Assembly (NCBI GenBank): GCA_937960895.1
Contig: CALCJD010000025.1
Span: 53,007 to 117,006, forward strand
DNA length: 64,000 bases
Origin: an uncultured Spartobacteria bacterium
GTDB taxonomy: Bacteria > Verrucomicrobiota > Verrucomicrobiia > Chthoniobacterales > Terrimicrobiaceae
Reading direction: 5' to 3'
Shown here: positions 28,018 to 36,973 of the stretch, piece by piece
Layout: every line of letters begins with the position of its first letter
How positions within the stretch are numbered: position 1 is the stretch's first letter
Notes under the pieces: model-generated
The model's input: only the letters and a program-made list of their open reading frames with translations
Databases searched by the model: none
What the model was told of the DNA's origin: nothing
Position numbers and translations under genes: made by a program

Positions 28018-28833
28018 TCACGCGCCGATCTGCGCGGCCAGTTTTTCGCGCAGGACGGACGGTTTGCGGCGGAGGATTTTGCGCCCGGCCCGGAAGCACT
28101 CCTTGCGCACGGCGCGCTTGCGTTGGTCGATCACCGAAAAAATCCGGTCCCGTCCTTCGGCACGGTCGCCGAGCAGGGCGAGGTCGTGATATTCCCCGAG
28201 CTTTTCGGCGAGGGCATCCAGCCGGCCGATGCGTTTTTTCATCGTCGGGACGGCGGCCAGGGCCATCGCATGGTAGCAGGCGTCCTTGGTGCGCTTGCGC
28301 CAGTCGTGCATCAGGACATCGTCCCCGGGAGTTTCCTTGCAACGCCGCATGAGCCGCCGGGCGCGGCGGTGGGAACGGACGGCATTGTCCAGCAGTCCCT
28401 TGGGGGTGACCCGGGTGAAATCCACGGCGTTCAGCAGTTCGGAGAGTTCGGTCCAAATCCGGAGGGCGTTTTCCACAGGCAGGTCCGACGGGGATCCGGC
28501 GTCGTCCAGTCCGAGTTCGTGCCGCACGGCCTCCGCGTCGTCCCCGAACAATTCGGCGACCCGCTGGCGCATCACCTCGGCGTCGCGCGATCCGGAAAAA
28601 GCCTGGCGAAGGGCGCGCAGGCACCCGACCGGCGGAGCCGGGTCCGGAACCGCCTCGGCCGCCAGGCGCAGAAGGGCCCGCAGTTTTTTGGTTCCCACCC
28701 GGATGTCATGAATGCGCCGCGGGGTGTCGTCACGGACATTTTCAATGTCGGCGCGCAGGGCGGCGGTGAAGGCGTGGACGGCCTCGGCGAGGCTTTCCCC
28801 CGGTTTTTGCGGATCGCGGAGTTCGAGTGTCAT
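28018..28833 (-). CDS. CHAD-domain protein
   Basis: A 271-residue helical protein with the CHAD pattern of conserved histidines and basic residues: RRIHDIRVGTKKLRALLRL (about residues 40-58), RRARRLMRR and MHDWRKRTKDACYHAM (about 175). CHAD domains bind polyphosphate through these basic residues. Many are paired with CYTH phosphatases, but none is adjacent. TerC lies 7 bases upstream on the same strand, so they share an operon. Confidence 0.85.
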   Translation of the reverse strand: MTLELRDPQKPGESLAEAVHAFTAALRADIENVRDDTPRRIHDIRVGTKKLRALLRLAAEAVPDPAPPVGCLRALRQAFSGSRDAEVMRQRVAELFGDDAEAVRHELGLDDAGSPSDLPVENALRIWTELSELLNAVDFTRVTPKGLLDNAVRSHRRARRLMRRCKETPGDDVLMHDWRKRTKDACYHAMALAAVPTMKKRIGRLDALAEKLGEYHDLALLGDRAEGRDRIFSVIDQRKRAVRKECFRAGRKILRRKPSVLREKLAAQIGA

Positions 28834-28840
28834 GCGGACA

Positions 28841-29635
28841 TCATTTCGGCCTTGGCGAATGCAGTTTCACCGGTTCGCCGGTTTGCTTGCGGACCCGGAT
28901 GTTGAGGATTTCGACAAAGACGGAGAAGCCCATGGCGAAATAAATGTATCCCTTCGAGATGTGCTGTCCAAAGCCGTCGGCAATCAGGGTGACGCCGATG
29001 AGAAGGAGAAAGCTGAGGGCCAGCATTTTCACGGTCGGGTGGCGGTCGACGAAACCGCTGATCGGACCCGAGAAGAACATCATGAAGATGACCGCAACCA
29101 CGACGGAGGCCATCATGACGGGAATGTTGCTGACCATGCCGACCGCGGTGATGACCGAATCCAGCGAAAAGACGATGTCGAGGAGGATGATCTGGATGAT
29201 GGTGGAGGAGAAGCGGACCCGGGCCCGGCCGGTGTCCAGGTGATCCTCCGCGCCCTCCAGTTTGTGGTGGATTTCGTGCGTGCTTTTCCAGACGAGGAAA
29301 ATGCCGCCGATGATGAGAATGAGATCGCGGCCGCTGAAGGCGTGGCCCATGACGGCGAAAAACGGACTGGTGAGCCGGGCCATCCATGCGATGCCGACCA
29401 ACAGGAGGAGCCGGGTGATCATGGCCAGGGCGAGCCCCACAAAGCGGGCCTTGGCCTGTTGTTCCTTCGGAAGCTTTCCGGCGAGGATCGAGAGAAAAAT
29501 GATGTTGTCGATGCCGAGCACGATTTCCAGCACCGACAGGGTGAGGAAGGCCACGATCAGTTCGCCAACCCCGGATTCCGTCGCGGCCTGGACCGCGGCG
29601 GCCAGCGGCAGCGCGCCTTGGACGAGCTCCATCAT
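28841..29635 (-). CDS. TerC-family integral membrane protein
   Basis: A 264-residue membrane protein with seven or so helices and the TerC family pattern: FLTLSVLEIVLGIDNIIFLS (about residues 30-49) with acidic residues inside helices, and LLDIVFSLDSVITAVGM (about 150). Members take part in metal (Mn, tellurite) homeostasis. The fold and charged in-membrane residues fit ion transport. It precedes the CHAD gene (7-base gap). Confidence 0.92.
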   Translation of the reverse strand: MMELVQGALPLAAAVQAATESGVGELIVAFLTLSVLEIVLGIDNIIFLSILAGKLPKEQQAKARFVGLALAMITRLLLLVGIAWMARLTSPFFAVMGHAFSGRDLILIIGGIFLVWKSTHEIHHKLEGAEDHLDTGRARVRFSSTIIQIILLDIVFSLDSVITAVGMVSNIPVMMASVVVAVIFMMFFSGPISGFVDRHPTVKMLALSFLLLIGVTLIADGFGQHISKGYIYFAMGFSVFVEILNIRVRKQTGEPVKLHSPRPK

Positions 29636-29711
29636 GGAGCGCGTTTTAGCGTGCCGGAGTCCGGCGTGCCATCAGAATCGGCCCGTTCCGGCGGACGGCG
29701 TGTCCCGCTTT

Positions 29712-30362
29712 TTAGCGGCCCTCTCCGAGGGCGCGCTCCTGTTCCAATGATTCGGCGACCGCCTGATTGATGGCACCGGCCAGTTCGTTGGCCGGAGCCG
29801 GATCCATGGGCAGGATGCGCTCGTCGCCATCCCGCAGATCCACGATGAGCACGGTGGAGGCGGGACGGACGGCATTGACGAACAGGCGCAGCCACCACAG
29901 GAAGAGACCGAGCAGGATCGCCCCCCAGATCACCCAGTGCGTCACCGTGGAACGGGGGATTTCGATCAGGGCCACGCACACCACCACGACACCGAGAAGG
30001 ATGGTGCCCGTGATGGGTTTGGCCCGGCGGACCGTCTCGGTCTGCGCGGAGGCTTTTTCAATGGAGAGGATCGGAATTTCCTCCCCGCCGAGATAAAGGG
30101 CTTCGGAGGTCAGGCGGGCGTCCGGGGAGTCGAACAAAAGTTCGCCCTCCTCGACGGCCGGTTCCACAGCGGTCTCCTGCTGTTCCTGCTCCTGGGTTTC
30201 GTTTTCGGCAATCACCCCGGCAAGGGGCTGCCAGTCATCCATTCCCTCGGTCCAGTAGAGGTCCTGCGGAGAAAATACCCCCTCGCCCACTTTGCCCTCA
30301 AGTTCCTCCGTGGTGAACGGGCCGAGTTTTTGGCCGTCTTTCTGCACATAAATTGTGCTCAT
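29712..30362 (-). CDS. GYF-domain membrane protein with DUF6232-like C-terminus
   Basis: A 216-residue protein. Residues 1-52 form a GYF_2-type domain (STIYVQKDGQKLGPFTTEEL, ending YWTEGMDDWQPL), a fold that binds proline-rich peptides. An acidic linker (EQEQQETAVEPAVEE) follows. The rest resembles DUF6232: two membrane helices (around residues 128-145 and 150-170) flanked by beta strands such as VLIVDLRDGDERIL. The start at 30362 gives the domain directly. It is a single-gene unit, divergent from the NUDIX gene. Function unknown. Confidence 0.78.
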   Translation of the reverse strand: MSTIYVQKDGQKLGPFTTEELEGKVGEGVFSPQDLYWTEGMDDWQPLAGVIAENETQEQEQQETAVEPAVEEGELLFDSPDARLTSEALYLGGEEIPILSIEKASAQTETVRRAKPITGTILLGVVVVCVALIEIPRSTVTHWVIWGAILLGLFLWWLRLFVNAVRPASTVLIVDLRDGDERILPMDPAPANELAGAINQAVAESLEQERALGEGR

Positions 30363-30448
30363 GGCCCAACTGCGGCCATTCAAGAGATTTTCCGAGGGAA
30401 AGACAAGCCATTTGTCTTTTTGCGGGGCTCGCCTAGACTGCCGCCTCC

Positions 30449-30931
30449 ATGGATATCGATTGGGCCGTCTGGCAACCGAAGGAACGTGCGACCCTGCTTT
30501 TTGTCATTCGCGACGGTCACATCCTCCTCATTCGAAAGAAACGCGGACTCGGAGCGGGAAAAATCAACGGCCCCGGCGGACGGCTCGAACCCGGCGAGAC
30601 CCCGCTGCAGGGCGCGGTCCGGGAAACCTTCGAGGAACTGGGCATCAAGGCGGTCGATCCGGAACTGCGCGGAGAATTGCATTTCCAGTTTGTCGACGGC
30701 TACAGCCTGCTGTGCAGCGTCTTCACCGCCCCCGACTGCATCGGCGAGGCCGTCGAGACCGCCGAGGCCGTTCCCCTTTGGACTCCGCTCGATGCCATTC
30801 CCTATCACGAAATGTGGGAGGACGATGCCCGCTGGCTGCCCGGTATGCTGGAGGGACACACGTTTCGGGGGTATTTTGTCTTCGAACACGAAAAAATGCT
30901 CTCCCACCGCGTGGACTGGGATGTTTTTTAA
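30449..30931 (+). CDS. NUDIX hydrolase, 8-oxo-dGTP diphosphatase-like
   Basis: A 160-residue hydrolase with a complete Nudix box GGRLEPGETPLQGAVRETFE-ELGI (G-x5-E-x7-REUxEExGU). The spacing and the later WDVF ending resemble MTH1/MutT-like sanitising enzymes that hydrolyse oxidised purine nucleotides. The preceding strand LLFVIRDGHILLIRKKRG and the GPGGRLEPGE block are intact. It is divergent from the GYF gene, and an AT-rich gap with a strong hairpin follows. Confidence 0.9.
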   Translation: MDIDWAVWQPKERATLLFVIRDGHILLIRKKRGLGAGKINGPGGRLEPGETPLQGAVRETFEELGIKAVDPELRGELHFQFVDGYSLLCSVFTAPDCIGEAVETAEAVPLWTPLDAIPYHEMWEDDARWLPGMLEGHTFRGYFVFEHEKMLSHRVDWDVF

Positions 30932-31045
30932 CAAAATTTTCTACGCATTTCATTCAAAATGAATGAATTACGAAAAAATGATAAATTTCCTTAAAAATTC
31001 ACTTGCGGAAAGCATTAGAAAAGCTAATTTGAGGACATCACAAGA

Positions 31046-31104
31046 TTGTTCTGGGGGGAACAACAGGCCGTCGTAACACTCGTTGCGGCGGCCTGTATCT
31101 TTTT
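31046..31104 (+). ncRNA. Candidate small RNA or attenuator: two hairpins and a U-run
   Basis: Two consecutive stem-loops are visible. The first is TTGTTC-TGGGGG-GAACAA (31046-31063). The second is a 15-bp stem pairing 31063-31077 with 31082-31096 around an ACTC loop, with only two G-U pairs, followed by ATCTTTTT. The second is a very strong intrinsic terminator. It follows an AT-rich stretch (30932-31040) unusual for this genome. Its U-run ends 13 bases before the pxpB ATG, so it may attenuate the operon, end the NUDIX transcript, or be a short RNA. Confidence 0.6.
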
Positions 31105-31116
31105 CGGCGTTTGTTC

Positions 31117-31773
31117 ATGGAGGTTCGCCTGTCGCGTTTTGGTCCATGTGGGGTGTTGGTGAGGTTCGCCGACGAGCTGGATGCGGATTCACTGTCCCTC
31201 TGCCGCGGTCTGGTGCGGTGGGTGGACGATCATCCTCCCGAGGGGCTGGTGGACTGTGTGCCGGCCTGCACGGCCCTTCTTCTGGAGTTTGCAGAGCCGG
31301 TTTCGGAGAGGAGGTTGCGGGTTTTGCGGCAGGCCCTGCGGATTGTGCGTCCGCTTCCCGCCGAGGAGGCGACGCTGCACACCCTGCCGGTGGTTTACGA
31401 CGGGGAGGATCTTGAGGAGCTGGCCGCGAGGAAAAACCTGCCGGTTGCGGAGGTGGTTTCCCGTCATGCCGCGCCGACCTACAGCGTGTTTGTGATCGGT
31501 TTTGCGCCGGGGTTTCCGTATCTGGGTCCGCTGGACGAAAAACTGCACCTGCCGAGGCGGTCCACTCCGCGGTTGCGCGTTCCGGCGGGCAGCGTGGCGA
31601 TCGGCGGAGAACACACGGGGATTTATTCCATCGCATCGCCGGGCGGCTGGTGGCTGATCGGGCGGACCCCCGTCGGGGTCTTTTCCCCGGAGCTGGCGCG
31701 GGGGGACGGGGACGTGGCCGCGTTTCGGCTGCAGCCGGGGGACCGGGTGCGATTGGAACCGGTGTCTCCATGA
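31117..31773 (+). CDS. pxpB: 5-oxoprolinase subunit PxpB (KipI-like)
   Basis: A 218-residue protein with the carboxyltransferase-type domain of the KipI family. The GFAPGFPYLGPL motif (about residues 127-138) and the LRVPAGSVAIGGEHTGIYS block (about 152-170) are diagnostic. With PxpC and PxpA it forms the prokaryotic ATP-dependent 5-oxoprolinase that opens 5-oxoproline to glutamate. The ATG at 31117 lies just after a strong hairpin. The 3' end is ATGA-coupled to pxpC. It could in part resemble the sporulation-kinase inhibitor KipI, but the complete pxpBCA set favours oxoprolinase. Confidence 0.93.
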   Translation: MEVRLSRFGPCGVLVRFADELDADSLSLCRGLVRWVDDHPPEGLVDCVPACTALLLEFAEPVSERRLRVLRQALRIVRPLPAEEATLHTLPVVYDGEDLEELAARKNLPVAEVVSRHAAPTYSVFVIGFAPGFPYLGPLDEKLHLPRRSTPRLRVPAGSVAIGGEHTGIYSIASPGGWWLIGRTPVGVFSPELARGDGDVAAFRLQPGDRVRLEPVSP

Positions 31774-32621
31774 AACCCGTCCTGAAGGTTCTTCATCCCG
31801 GCGCGGGGTGTTCGCTGCAAGATCCGGGCCGCCCGGGCTGGAAGCGGTATGGTGTTCCCGCCGGTGGGGCGATGGACCGCGAATCGGCCGGCTGGGCCAA
31901 CCGTCTGGTGGGCAATCCGGAGGAGGCGCCGGTGCTGGAACTGGCGCTCACGGGAGCGCGCCTGCAGGTGCTGCGGGAGGCGGAGCTGGCGCTCACGGGA
32001 GCGGACGTCGACGGCAGTCATCCGCGCTGGCGCAGTTTTTTCGTCCGGGCGGGGGAGGAAATTCAGTTCCGCGGGATGCGGGGCGGGGTCTGGAGTTACC
32101 TGGCGGTGGCCGGAGGATTTGTCGGGCCGCGCTGGTTTGGCAGTGTGAGCGTGAATGCACGGGCGGGTTTTGGTTCGGCCTGCGGGCCCGGAACCGAACT
32201 GGTTGCCGGGGAGGCGTCCCGGCTGTCCGCGGTCGCATCCCGGTATGTCCGCGAAGCGGAACGTCCGCGGTTTTCCCCGGAAATGGAGGTTCCGGTCTGG
32301 CCCGGACCGGAATGGGAGGTGCTGGATCCGGCGTCGGCGGCGCAATTTCTGAGCGGGCCGTGGAACATTTCGCCGCACGGGGATCGCACCGGCTACCGTC
32401 TGGACGGCCCTCTTCTGGACATTTCGCCGCGATCCATGCTCAGCGCTCCGCTGGCGGTGGGAACCATCCAGCTGCCGCCGGGCGGACGTCCGCTGGTCAT
32501 TCTGCGTGACGGTCCGACGGTGGGGGGGTATCCCAGACTGGCCATCGTGGATCCGTCGGCGCTTTCCCGATTCACCCAATGCGCGCCGGGTTCGACGGTG
32601 CGCTTCCGGCTTTTGACATGA
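31770..32621 (+). CDS. pxpC: 5-oxoprolinase subunit PxpC (KipA-like, biotin-dependent carboxyltransferase-type)
   Basis: A 283-residue protein of the KipA/allophanate-hydrolase subunit 2 type: MKPVLKVLHPGAGCSLQDPG near the start, GVPAGGAMDRESA (about residue 29) and VILRDGPTVGGYPRLA near the end. It starts in the stop of pxpB and overlaps the pxpA start (ATGA), so it is tightly coupled. It is somewhat shorter than many PxpC proteins (about 310), but its blocks are present. Confidence 0.92.
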   Translation: MKPVLKVLHPGAGCSLQDPGRPGWKRYGVPAGGAMDRESAGWANRLVGNPEEAPVLELALTGARLQVLREAELALTGADVDGSHPRWRSFFVRAGEEIQFRGMRGGVWSYLAVAGGFVGPRWFGSVSVNARAGFGSACGPGTELVAGEASRLSAVASRYVREAERPRFSPEMEVPVWPGPEWEVLDPASAAQFLSGPWNISPHGDRTGYRLDGPLLDISPRSMLSAPLAVGTIQLPPGGRPLVILRDGPTVGGYPRLAIVDPSALSRFTQCAPGSTVRFRLLT

Positions 32622-33352
32622 AGGACATCAACTGCGATCTCGGCGAAGGCGAATCCCCCTCGCGCACCCGCGCCCTCATGGCGCTGGTTTCCTCGGCCAA
32701 TCTGGCCTGCGGCGGACATGCCGGGGATGCGGATTCCCTGCGCCGCGGACTGGCGCTGGCGAGGGAGTTTGGCGTACGGGCCGGAGCGCATCCGGGCTTT
32801 GCCGATCGCGCAAACTTTGGCCGGCGGCCTCTCCCTTTGTCCGAGCGGGAATTGGAACTGCTCCTCCTCCACCAGGCGGGGGCTTTTGCGCGGATCGCGG
32901 CGGCGGAGGGGGTGCGTCCGCATCACATCAAGCTGCATGGCGCGCTGTATCACGTGGTGGAGGGACGGACGTCGCTGGCACGGTGTTATGTGCGCACGGT
33001 GGCCGAATATTTTCCCGGCTGGAAAATTTATGCCTCCCCCTTCGGAAAGGTGGCCGCCGCGGCGGAGAAGGCTGGGGTGACGGTGTGGCGGGAGGTGTTT
33101 GCCGACCGGGCGTATCTGGCCTCGGGCGCCCTCGCGCCACGGCATGAGGCCGGCGCGGTGCTGTCGTCCCGGACGGCGCTGCTGGCCCGCCTGCGGGATC
33201 TGCGGGAAACCGGGGCCGTGGTGTCCCTGGACGGCGTCCGTCTCCCCGTCGTTGCCGACACCATCTGCGTGCACAGCGATTCGCCCGGAGCCCTGGCCAT
33301 CGCGCGCACGCTCGCCGCGTCGCTCAACGTTCGGCGCCCTGCACGGCGCTGA
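32618..33352 (+). CDS. pxpA: 5-oxoprolinase subunit PxpA (LamB/YcsF family)
   Basis: A 244-residue subunit with the LamB/YcsF pattern: INCDLGEGE at the start, SSANLACGGHAGD (about residues 25-37), GAHPGFADRANFGRR and KLHGALYH (about 104). This subunit carries the metal-dependent barrel of 5-oxoprolinase. It is the last gene of pxpBCA. Its final 29 bases overlap the 3' end of the convergent GT39-like gene on the other strand. Confidence 0.94.
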   Translation: MKDINCDLGEGESPSRTRALMALVSSANLACGGHAGDADSLRRGLALAREFGVRAGAHPGFADRANFGRRPLPLSERELELLLLHQAGAFARIAAAEGVRPHHIKLHGALYHVVEGRTSLARCYVRTVAEYFPGWKIYASPFGKVAAAAEKAGVTVWREVFADRAYLASGALAPRHEAGAVLSSRTALLARLRDLRETGAVVSLDGVRLPVVADTICVHSDSPGALAIARTLAASLNVRRPARR

Positions 33353-35237
33353 AGTCGTACCCGGCGGCGGCACCGGGTTTGTAGCGGGCCACGATCCGGT
33401 TGAGGCCGGCGTCGAAGCCGGGGAATTCGCGCCGATCCCCGAACAGGCGGTCGTCGGTGAAAAGCTTCCACATGCGCGGACTGTATTCCCGGGCCGCCCA
33501 GGGCATGCCGATGTTGATGAAAAGCGGTTTTCCGGTCTGGTCGGCCAGTTTCATCAGGTTGATGAATTCATCGGCGGAATCCAGGCGGATCATGTGGGCG
33601 TCGTACAGGTAGGGCGGAATGCAGAAGCTTCCCGTCAGGATGGCCTTCTGCCGGGGATCGTGGGGATCGAGGGTCGGCCGGCAGACGAGGACGGATTCGC
33701 GGATCTGCTGCAGCGGATGGGTGGTCATCCAATGACGGAAATCCTGCGTCAGCACCGCATAAAGAAGCACGCACGCGGTCGCGGCCGCCGGACCCCAGAC
33801 CCGGACGGGAGGAAGTTTTTGCAGAAGCCCGGCCACCGTTACGATGCCCACGGCGGTCAGAGCCACAAGCCCCGGCAGCACAGCGATGACGTAGGCTTCG
33901 TAGATCAGGATTCCGCGCACGCGGGAATACAGAAACATCAACACCGGTGTCGCGAAAATCACGGCGGTCATGGCGGCGTGCGGAAGTCCCCGCCGCAGGA
34001 AAATCAGCGAGCCGAGCGCGAGGAAAAAGACCACGACGCCGACGGCGGAAGGCAGGAGCCAGGGATGGGCCTGACGGAGACTTTCGAGCGACACAAACCC
34101 GGCGCCTCCCGTCCACGGTACGCCCGCCAGCAGGTGGGAAAGGGCGCCGCGCACCCAACTCCAGCCCAGCAGGATGTTCCGGCTGGCTTCATTCTGGAAA
34201 TACAGGGCGGCCTGCGGCACCAGCGGGAGCATCAGGACGAAGACCGGCACGGCCGCGCAGGAAGTGACCAAAAACCACCGCCCGCTCTGTCCCACGAACG
34301 GACCCGCCGCCTGGCGCGCGAAGGCCAGCACGGGAAGAGTCAGGGCATTGAGCACGACCAGCAGGAACAGCGTGCCGGGATAGGTGTACAGCAGGGCAAA
34401 CTGCGTGACGGCATACAGGCCCCACCATTTCCAGGCGCCTTCGACGACGGCCCGCCTCCAGAAAACCAGGAGGACCGGCACAAGCAGGAGGATGAGGCTG
34501 TAGCCCCGCGCCTCGCTTGCGTAGCGGATGTACCATGGATGCAGGGCGAGAAGGAAGGCCGCCACCGGTCCGGCCCCGGCAAATCCCGCATCCTTCACAA
34601 ACCAGGCGACGGCGGCGATGCCGAGGATTCCGAAAACGAAGGCGGGAATCCGCAGGGCAAACTCGGAAAAGGGCAGTTCTCCCGGGCGGCTCCATTCGCC
34701 GCAGAATCGCGAGCAGATGCTGTGCAGAACGTGGTTGTTCGGCGTGTTGTACCCAAAAAAGGTGTCCTGCCACTTGAGGCGGTGAAAGACAATCTCACCA
34801 CCCGGTTCGACGCGGCGGAACCGCCCCGCCAGCGACTCGCGCACACAAAGTTCCTCGTCATCCCAAAGTCCGAAATCGAGGCGCGGATACGCGAAGCAGG
34901 CCGTCAATCCCATGGCGGCGCCAACCAGCGGCCAGAACCAACGGGGCGTCCGGGTTCTTTCCGCGGAGGCCGAAGCGGTCACCTTCCGGCTCCACCAGGG
35001 TGCCAGCAGGATGAGGCCGGACAGCACGCCCACCCCGACGGCTCCGCCCCACCAGGTGTATATCTTGACAAGATGGCGCACCTTGGGGCGCGGACCGGGG
35101 TCGACGTTCCACGGTTTGTCGGACCACAGAAGCCAGACCACTCCCACCAGGGCCGCGATTCCGAGTGCGATTCTCCAGCGGGCGGCCGGAGAGAGGCCGG
35201 TCCAGACGGCGCGAAGGCGGAACCGGTCAGCGGCCAT
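33324..35237 (-). CDS. GT39-like polytopic membrane glycosyltransferase, paralog 1
   Basis: A 637-residue membrane protein with about 11-13 helices, one at the N-terminus and the rest between residues 70 and 490, then a soluble C-terminal domain of about 140 residues. The first large loop carries an Asp-Asp-Glu (WDDEELCVRE, about residue 125), a position where GT39/ArnT-type enzymes keep acidic residues that use a lipid-linked sugar. The paralog at 39757-41712 shares its layout and a tail motif RESVL-x3-RPTLDPHDPRQK. The ATG is 22 bases after the MlaF-type gene, so they are co-transcribed. Donor and acceptor are unknown. Confidence 0.75.
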   Translation of the reverse strand: MAADRFRLRAVWTGLSPAARWRIALGIAALVGVVWLLWSDKPWNVDPGPRPKVRHLVKIYTWWGGAVGVGVLSGLILLAPWWSRKVTASASAERTRTPRWFWPLVGAAMGLTACFAYPRLDFGLWDDEELCVRESLAGRFRRVEPGGEIVFHRLKWQDTFFGYNTPNNHVLHSICSRFCGEWSRPGELPFSEFALRIPAFVFGILGIAAVAWFVKDAGFAGAGPVAAFLLALHPWYIRYASEARGYSLILLLVPVLLVFWRRAVVEGAWKWWGLYAVTQFALLYTYPGTLFLLVVLNALTLPVLAFARQAAGPFVGQSGRWFLVTSCAAVPVFVLMLPLVPQAALYFQNEASRNILLGWSWVRGALSHLLAGVPWTGGAGFVSLESLRQAHPWLLPSAVGVVVFFLALGSLIFLRRGLPHAAMTAVIFATPVLMFLYSRVRGILIYEAYVIAVLPGLVALTAVGIVTVAGLLQKLPPVRVWGPAAATACVLLYAVLTQDFRHWMTTHPLQQIRESVLVCRPTLDPHDPRQKAILTGSFCIPPYLYDAHMIRLDSADEFINLMKLADQTGKPLFINIGMPWAAREYSPRMWKLFTDDRLFGDRREFPGFDAGLNRIVARYKPGAAAGYDFSAVQGAER

Positions 35238-35258
35238 GGAAGAGGGTGGGTGCGGGGA

Positions 35259-36077
35259 TCATGGAGGTTCCTGTCCGAGCAGGCGTTCGATGTAATCCTC
35301 CGGGGCCAGCCTGAGCGGAACCGGTCCGTCGGCCTCCCCCCGGATGAACTGCTGAACCTCGGGGTCCGGGTGATTGCGGATTTCGTCGGGCGTGCCCATG
35401 GCGATGACCGTTCCCGCGCGTTTGCCGGCGCCCAGCATGAGCATCTTGGTGCCGATGCGGAACGCGCTCGTCATGTCGTGCGTCACCACCACCGCCGTCA
35501 TGTCCAGCTTGCGCGTCAGGTCGAGGGTGAGTTCGTCGATGACCGCGGTCATGATCGGATCGAGGCCCGATGTGGGTTCGTCGCTGAAAAGCAGCTCCGG
35601 ATCGAGCGCGACCGCGCGGGCCAAACCGACCCGCTTGCGCATGCCGCCGCTGAGTTCGGCCGGCTTGTGGTTTTCAAATCCGGTGAGCCCGACGAGTTCG
35701 AGCTTCATCTTGACGACCAGATCGACGATTTCCGGATCGACCTTGCTGTTTTCGATGATGGGCAGGGCGACGTTTTCGCCGACGGTGAGGGACTGGAGCA
35801 GGGCGCCGAACTGGAAGTTCATGCCGAAGCGCTTGCGGAGTTCCTCGAACTCCCGCGGCGGCATCGTGGTGATTTCCTTTCCGAAGATGCGGATCGAACC
35901 GCTGGTGGGCTTGAGCGAACCGATGATGTGGCGCAGCAGGGTGCTTTTGCCGCAGCCGGATCCGCCCATGATGATCATGGTGTCCCCCTTTTCGACGGTG
36001 AAACTGATCCCGTTCAGGACGGTTCGGTTGCCGAATTTGCGAACCAGGTCGCGAACTTCGATGACGGGTTCTGCCAT
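35259..36077 (-). CDS. ABC transporter ATP-binding protein, MlaF-type
   Basis: A 272-residue ATPase. Walker A GGSGCGKST, signature ELSGGMRKRVGLARA and Walker B ELLFSDEPTSGLDP are complete. The LSGGMRKR form and the long C-terminal tail are typical of MlaF/Ttg2A ATPases, which power phospholipid trafficking between the membranes. No MlaE permease or MlaD partner lies beside it. It sits between an exported unknown protein (upstream) and a GT39-like gene (22 bases downstream). Confidence 0.9.
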   Translation of the reverse strand: MAEPVIEVRDLVRKFGNRTVLNGISFTVEKGDTMIIMGGSGCGKSTLLRHIIGSLKPTSGSIRIFGKEITTMPPREFEELRKRFGMNFQFGALLQSLTVGENVALPIIENSKVDPEIVDLVVKMKLELVGLTGFENHKPAELSGGMRKRVGLARAVALDPELLFSDEPTSGLDPIMTAVIDELTLDLTRKLDMTAVVVTHDMTSAFRIGTKMLMLGAGKRAGTVIAMGTPDEIRNHPDPEVQQFIRGEADGPVPLRLAPEDYIERLLGQEPP

Positions 36078-36123
36078 GCAAAATCCTCCTTAGCGGGTAC
36101 CTTGGGAGCTGCGCAAGCCCGGG

Positions 36124-36942
36124 TCAATCGAGGACCAGGGACGTTCCCTCCTGACCCTGCCGGGTCTTTTCCACGCCGCCGATTTCATAAACGACGCTCA
36201 GGATTTTGGGCGGAGTCACCACCACTGGCTGGCCGGTGACGGGGTCAATGGCGGTTTGGGCGGGGACCGAGCGGTTGAGCCGCTGGGCGGCGGCGGGGGG
36301 AAGAAGCAGGTCCGAAACCAGAACCTCCGCCTCTCCGGAGGAGTTGGTGGTCAGCGCGGCCTGCACGGCGCTGGAAACGACGTAGCCCTTCGTGCCGGGC
36401 AGGCCGTAGCGGGCGGAAATGATTTTGACCGGGAGCGGATTGGGTTCGCCGGGGGCGAGCTCGCGGATCAGTTTGATGTGGTCGAGCCAGAGGAGAATTT
36501 CCTGGCCGTTGACGATGATGACGCCCCGCTTGCCGTAATCCTGCAGCGATTCGATGACCACCTGTTGGCCCTTGCGGAAGGAGGCGCCGGTGACGCTGAA
36601 ATTCTTTGTCACCAGGCCGAGATACCGGCGTTCCGTCGGGTCCGGCGCGCTGCGGGGGGCGGACGGGGAGCGCGGACGCACGCCGAGGCGCGAGGCTTCG
36701 GTGGTGGCGATTTTGAGCGGCCAGTCGGGGTCGGAGAAAAAACCGGGGTTGTTTCGGCTCAGCCAGTCGATGCGGTAGAGGATGGCTTGGCTGAGCGGGC
36801 TGTCCGGCGCGGCGGCCTCGGGATACAGCGCGTGGGAGCGCGCCAGGCTTTGCAGGACGGCGCGCCCAAAGGCCTCGTCCGGATCCTGGGCCCAAAGGGC
36901 GCCCAGAAATCCCAGGAACACGGCTGACACGGCGGAACGCAT
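36124..36942 (-). CDS. Exported protein of unknown function
   Basis: A 272-residue protein with a signal peptide (MRSAVSAVFLGFLGALWA). The N-terminal third is helical (AFGRAVLQSLARSHALYP). The middle has repeated short beta segments such as LGLVTKNFSVTGASFRKGQQ and GVIIVNGQEILLWLDHIK, suggesting a small beta-barrel, and the end is VTGQPVVVTPPKILSVVYEIGG. No catalytic motif or named family recognised. It lies 46 bases upstream of the MlaF-type gene on the same strand and probably belongs to its operon. A periplasmic location is inferred. Confidence 0.72.
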   Translation of the reverse strand: MRSAVSAVFLGFLGALWAQDPDEAFGRAVLQSLARSHALYPEAAAPDSPLSQAILYRIDWLSRNNPGFFSDPDWPLKIATTEASRLGVRPRSPSAPRSAPDPTERRYLGLVTKNFSVTGASFRKGQQVVIESLQDYGKRGVIIVNGQEILLWLDHIKLIRELAPGEPNPLPVKIISARYGLPGTKGYVVSSAVQAALTTNSSGEAEVLVSDLLLPPAAAQRLNRSVPAQTAIDPVTGQPVVVTPPKILSVVYEIGGVEKTRQGQEGTSLVLD

Positions 36943-36973
36943 GGCCAAGGTATGAAACCGGCACCCGGACGTG

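Noticed and set aside
30932..31040. AT-rich stretch as a phage or island attachment site
   Set aside because: There is no integrase, no tRNA and no direct repeat nearby. A promoter or leader region for the adjacent RNA or operon explains it better.
33099..36239. Long plus-strand open frame across the GT39-like and MlaF-type genes
   Set aside because: It crosses two well-supported minus-strand genes and their intergenic gap and has no recognisable domain.
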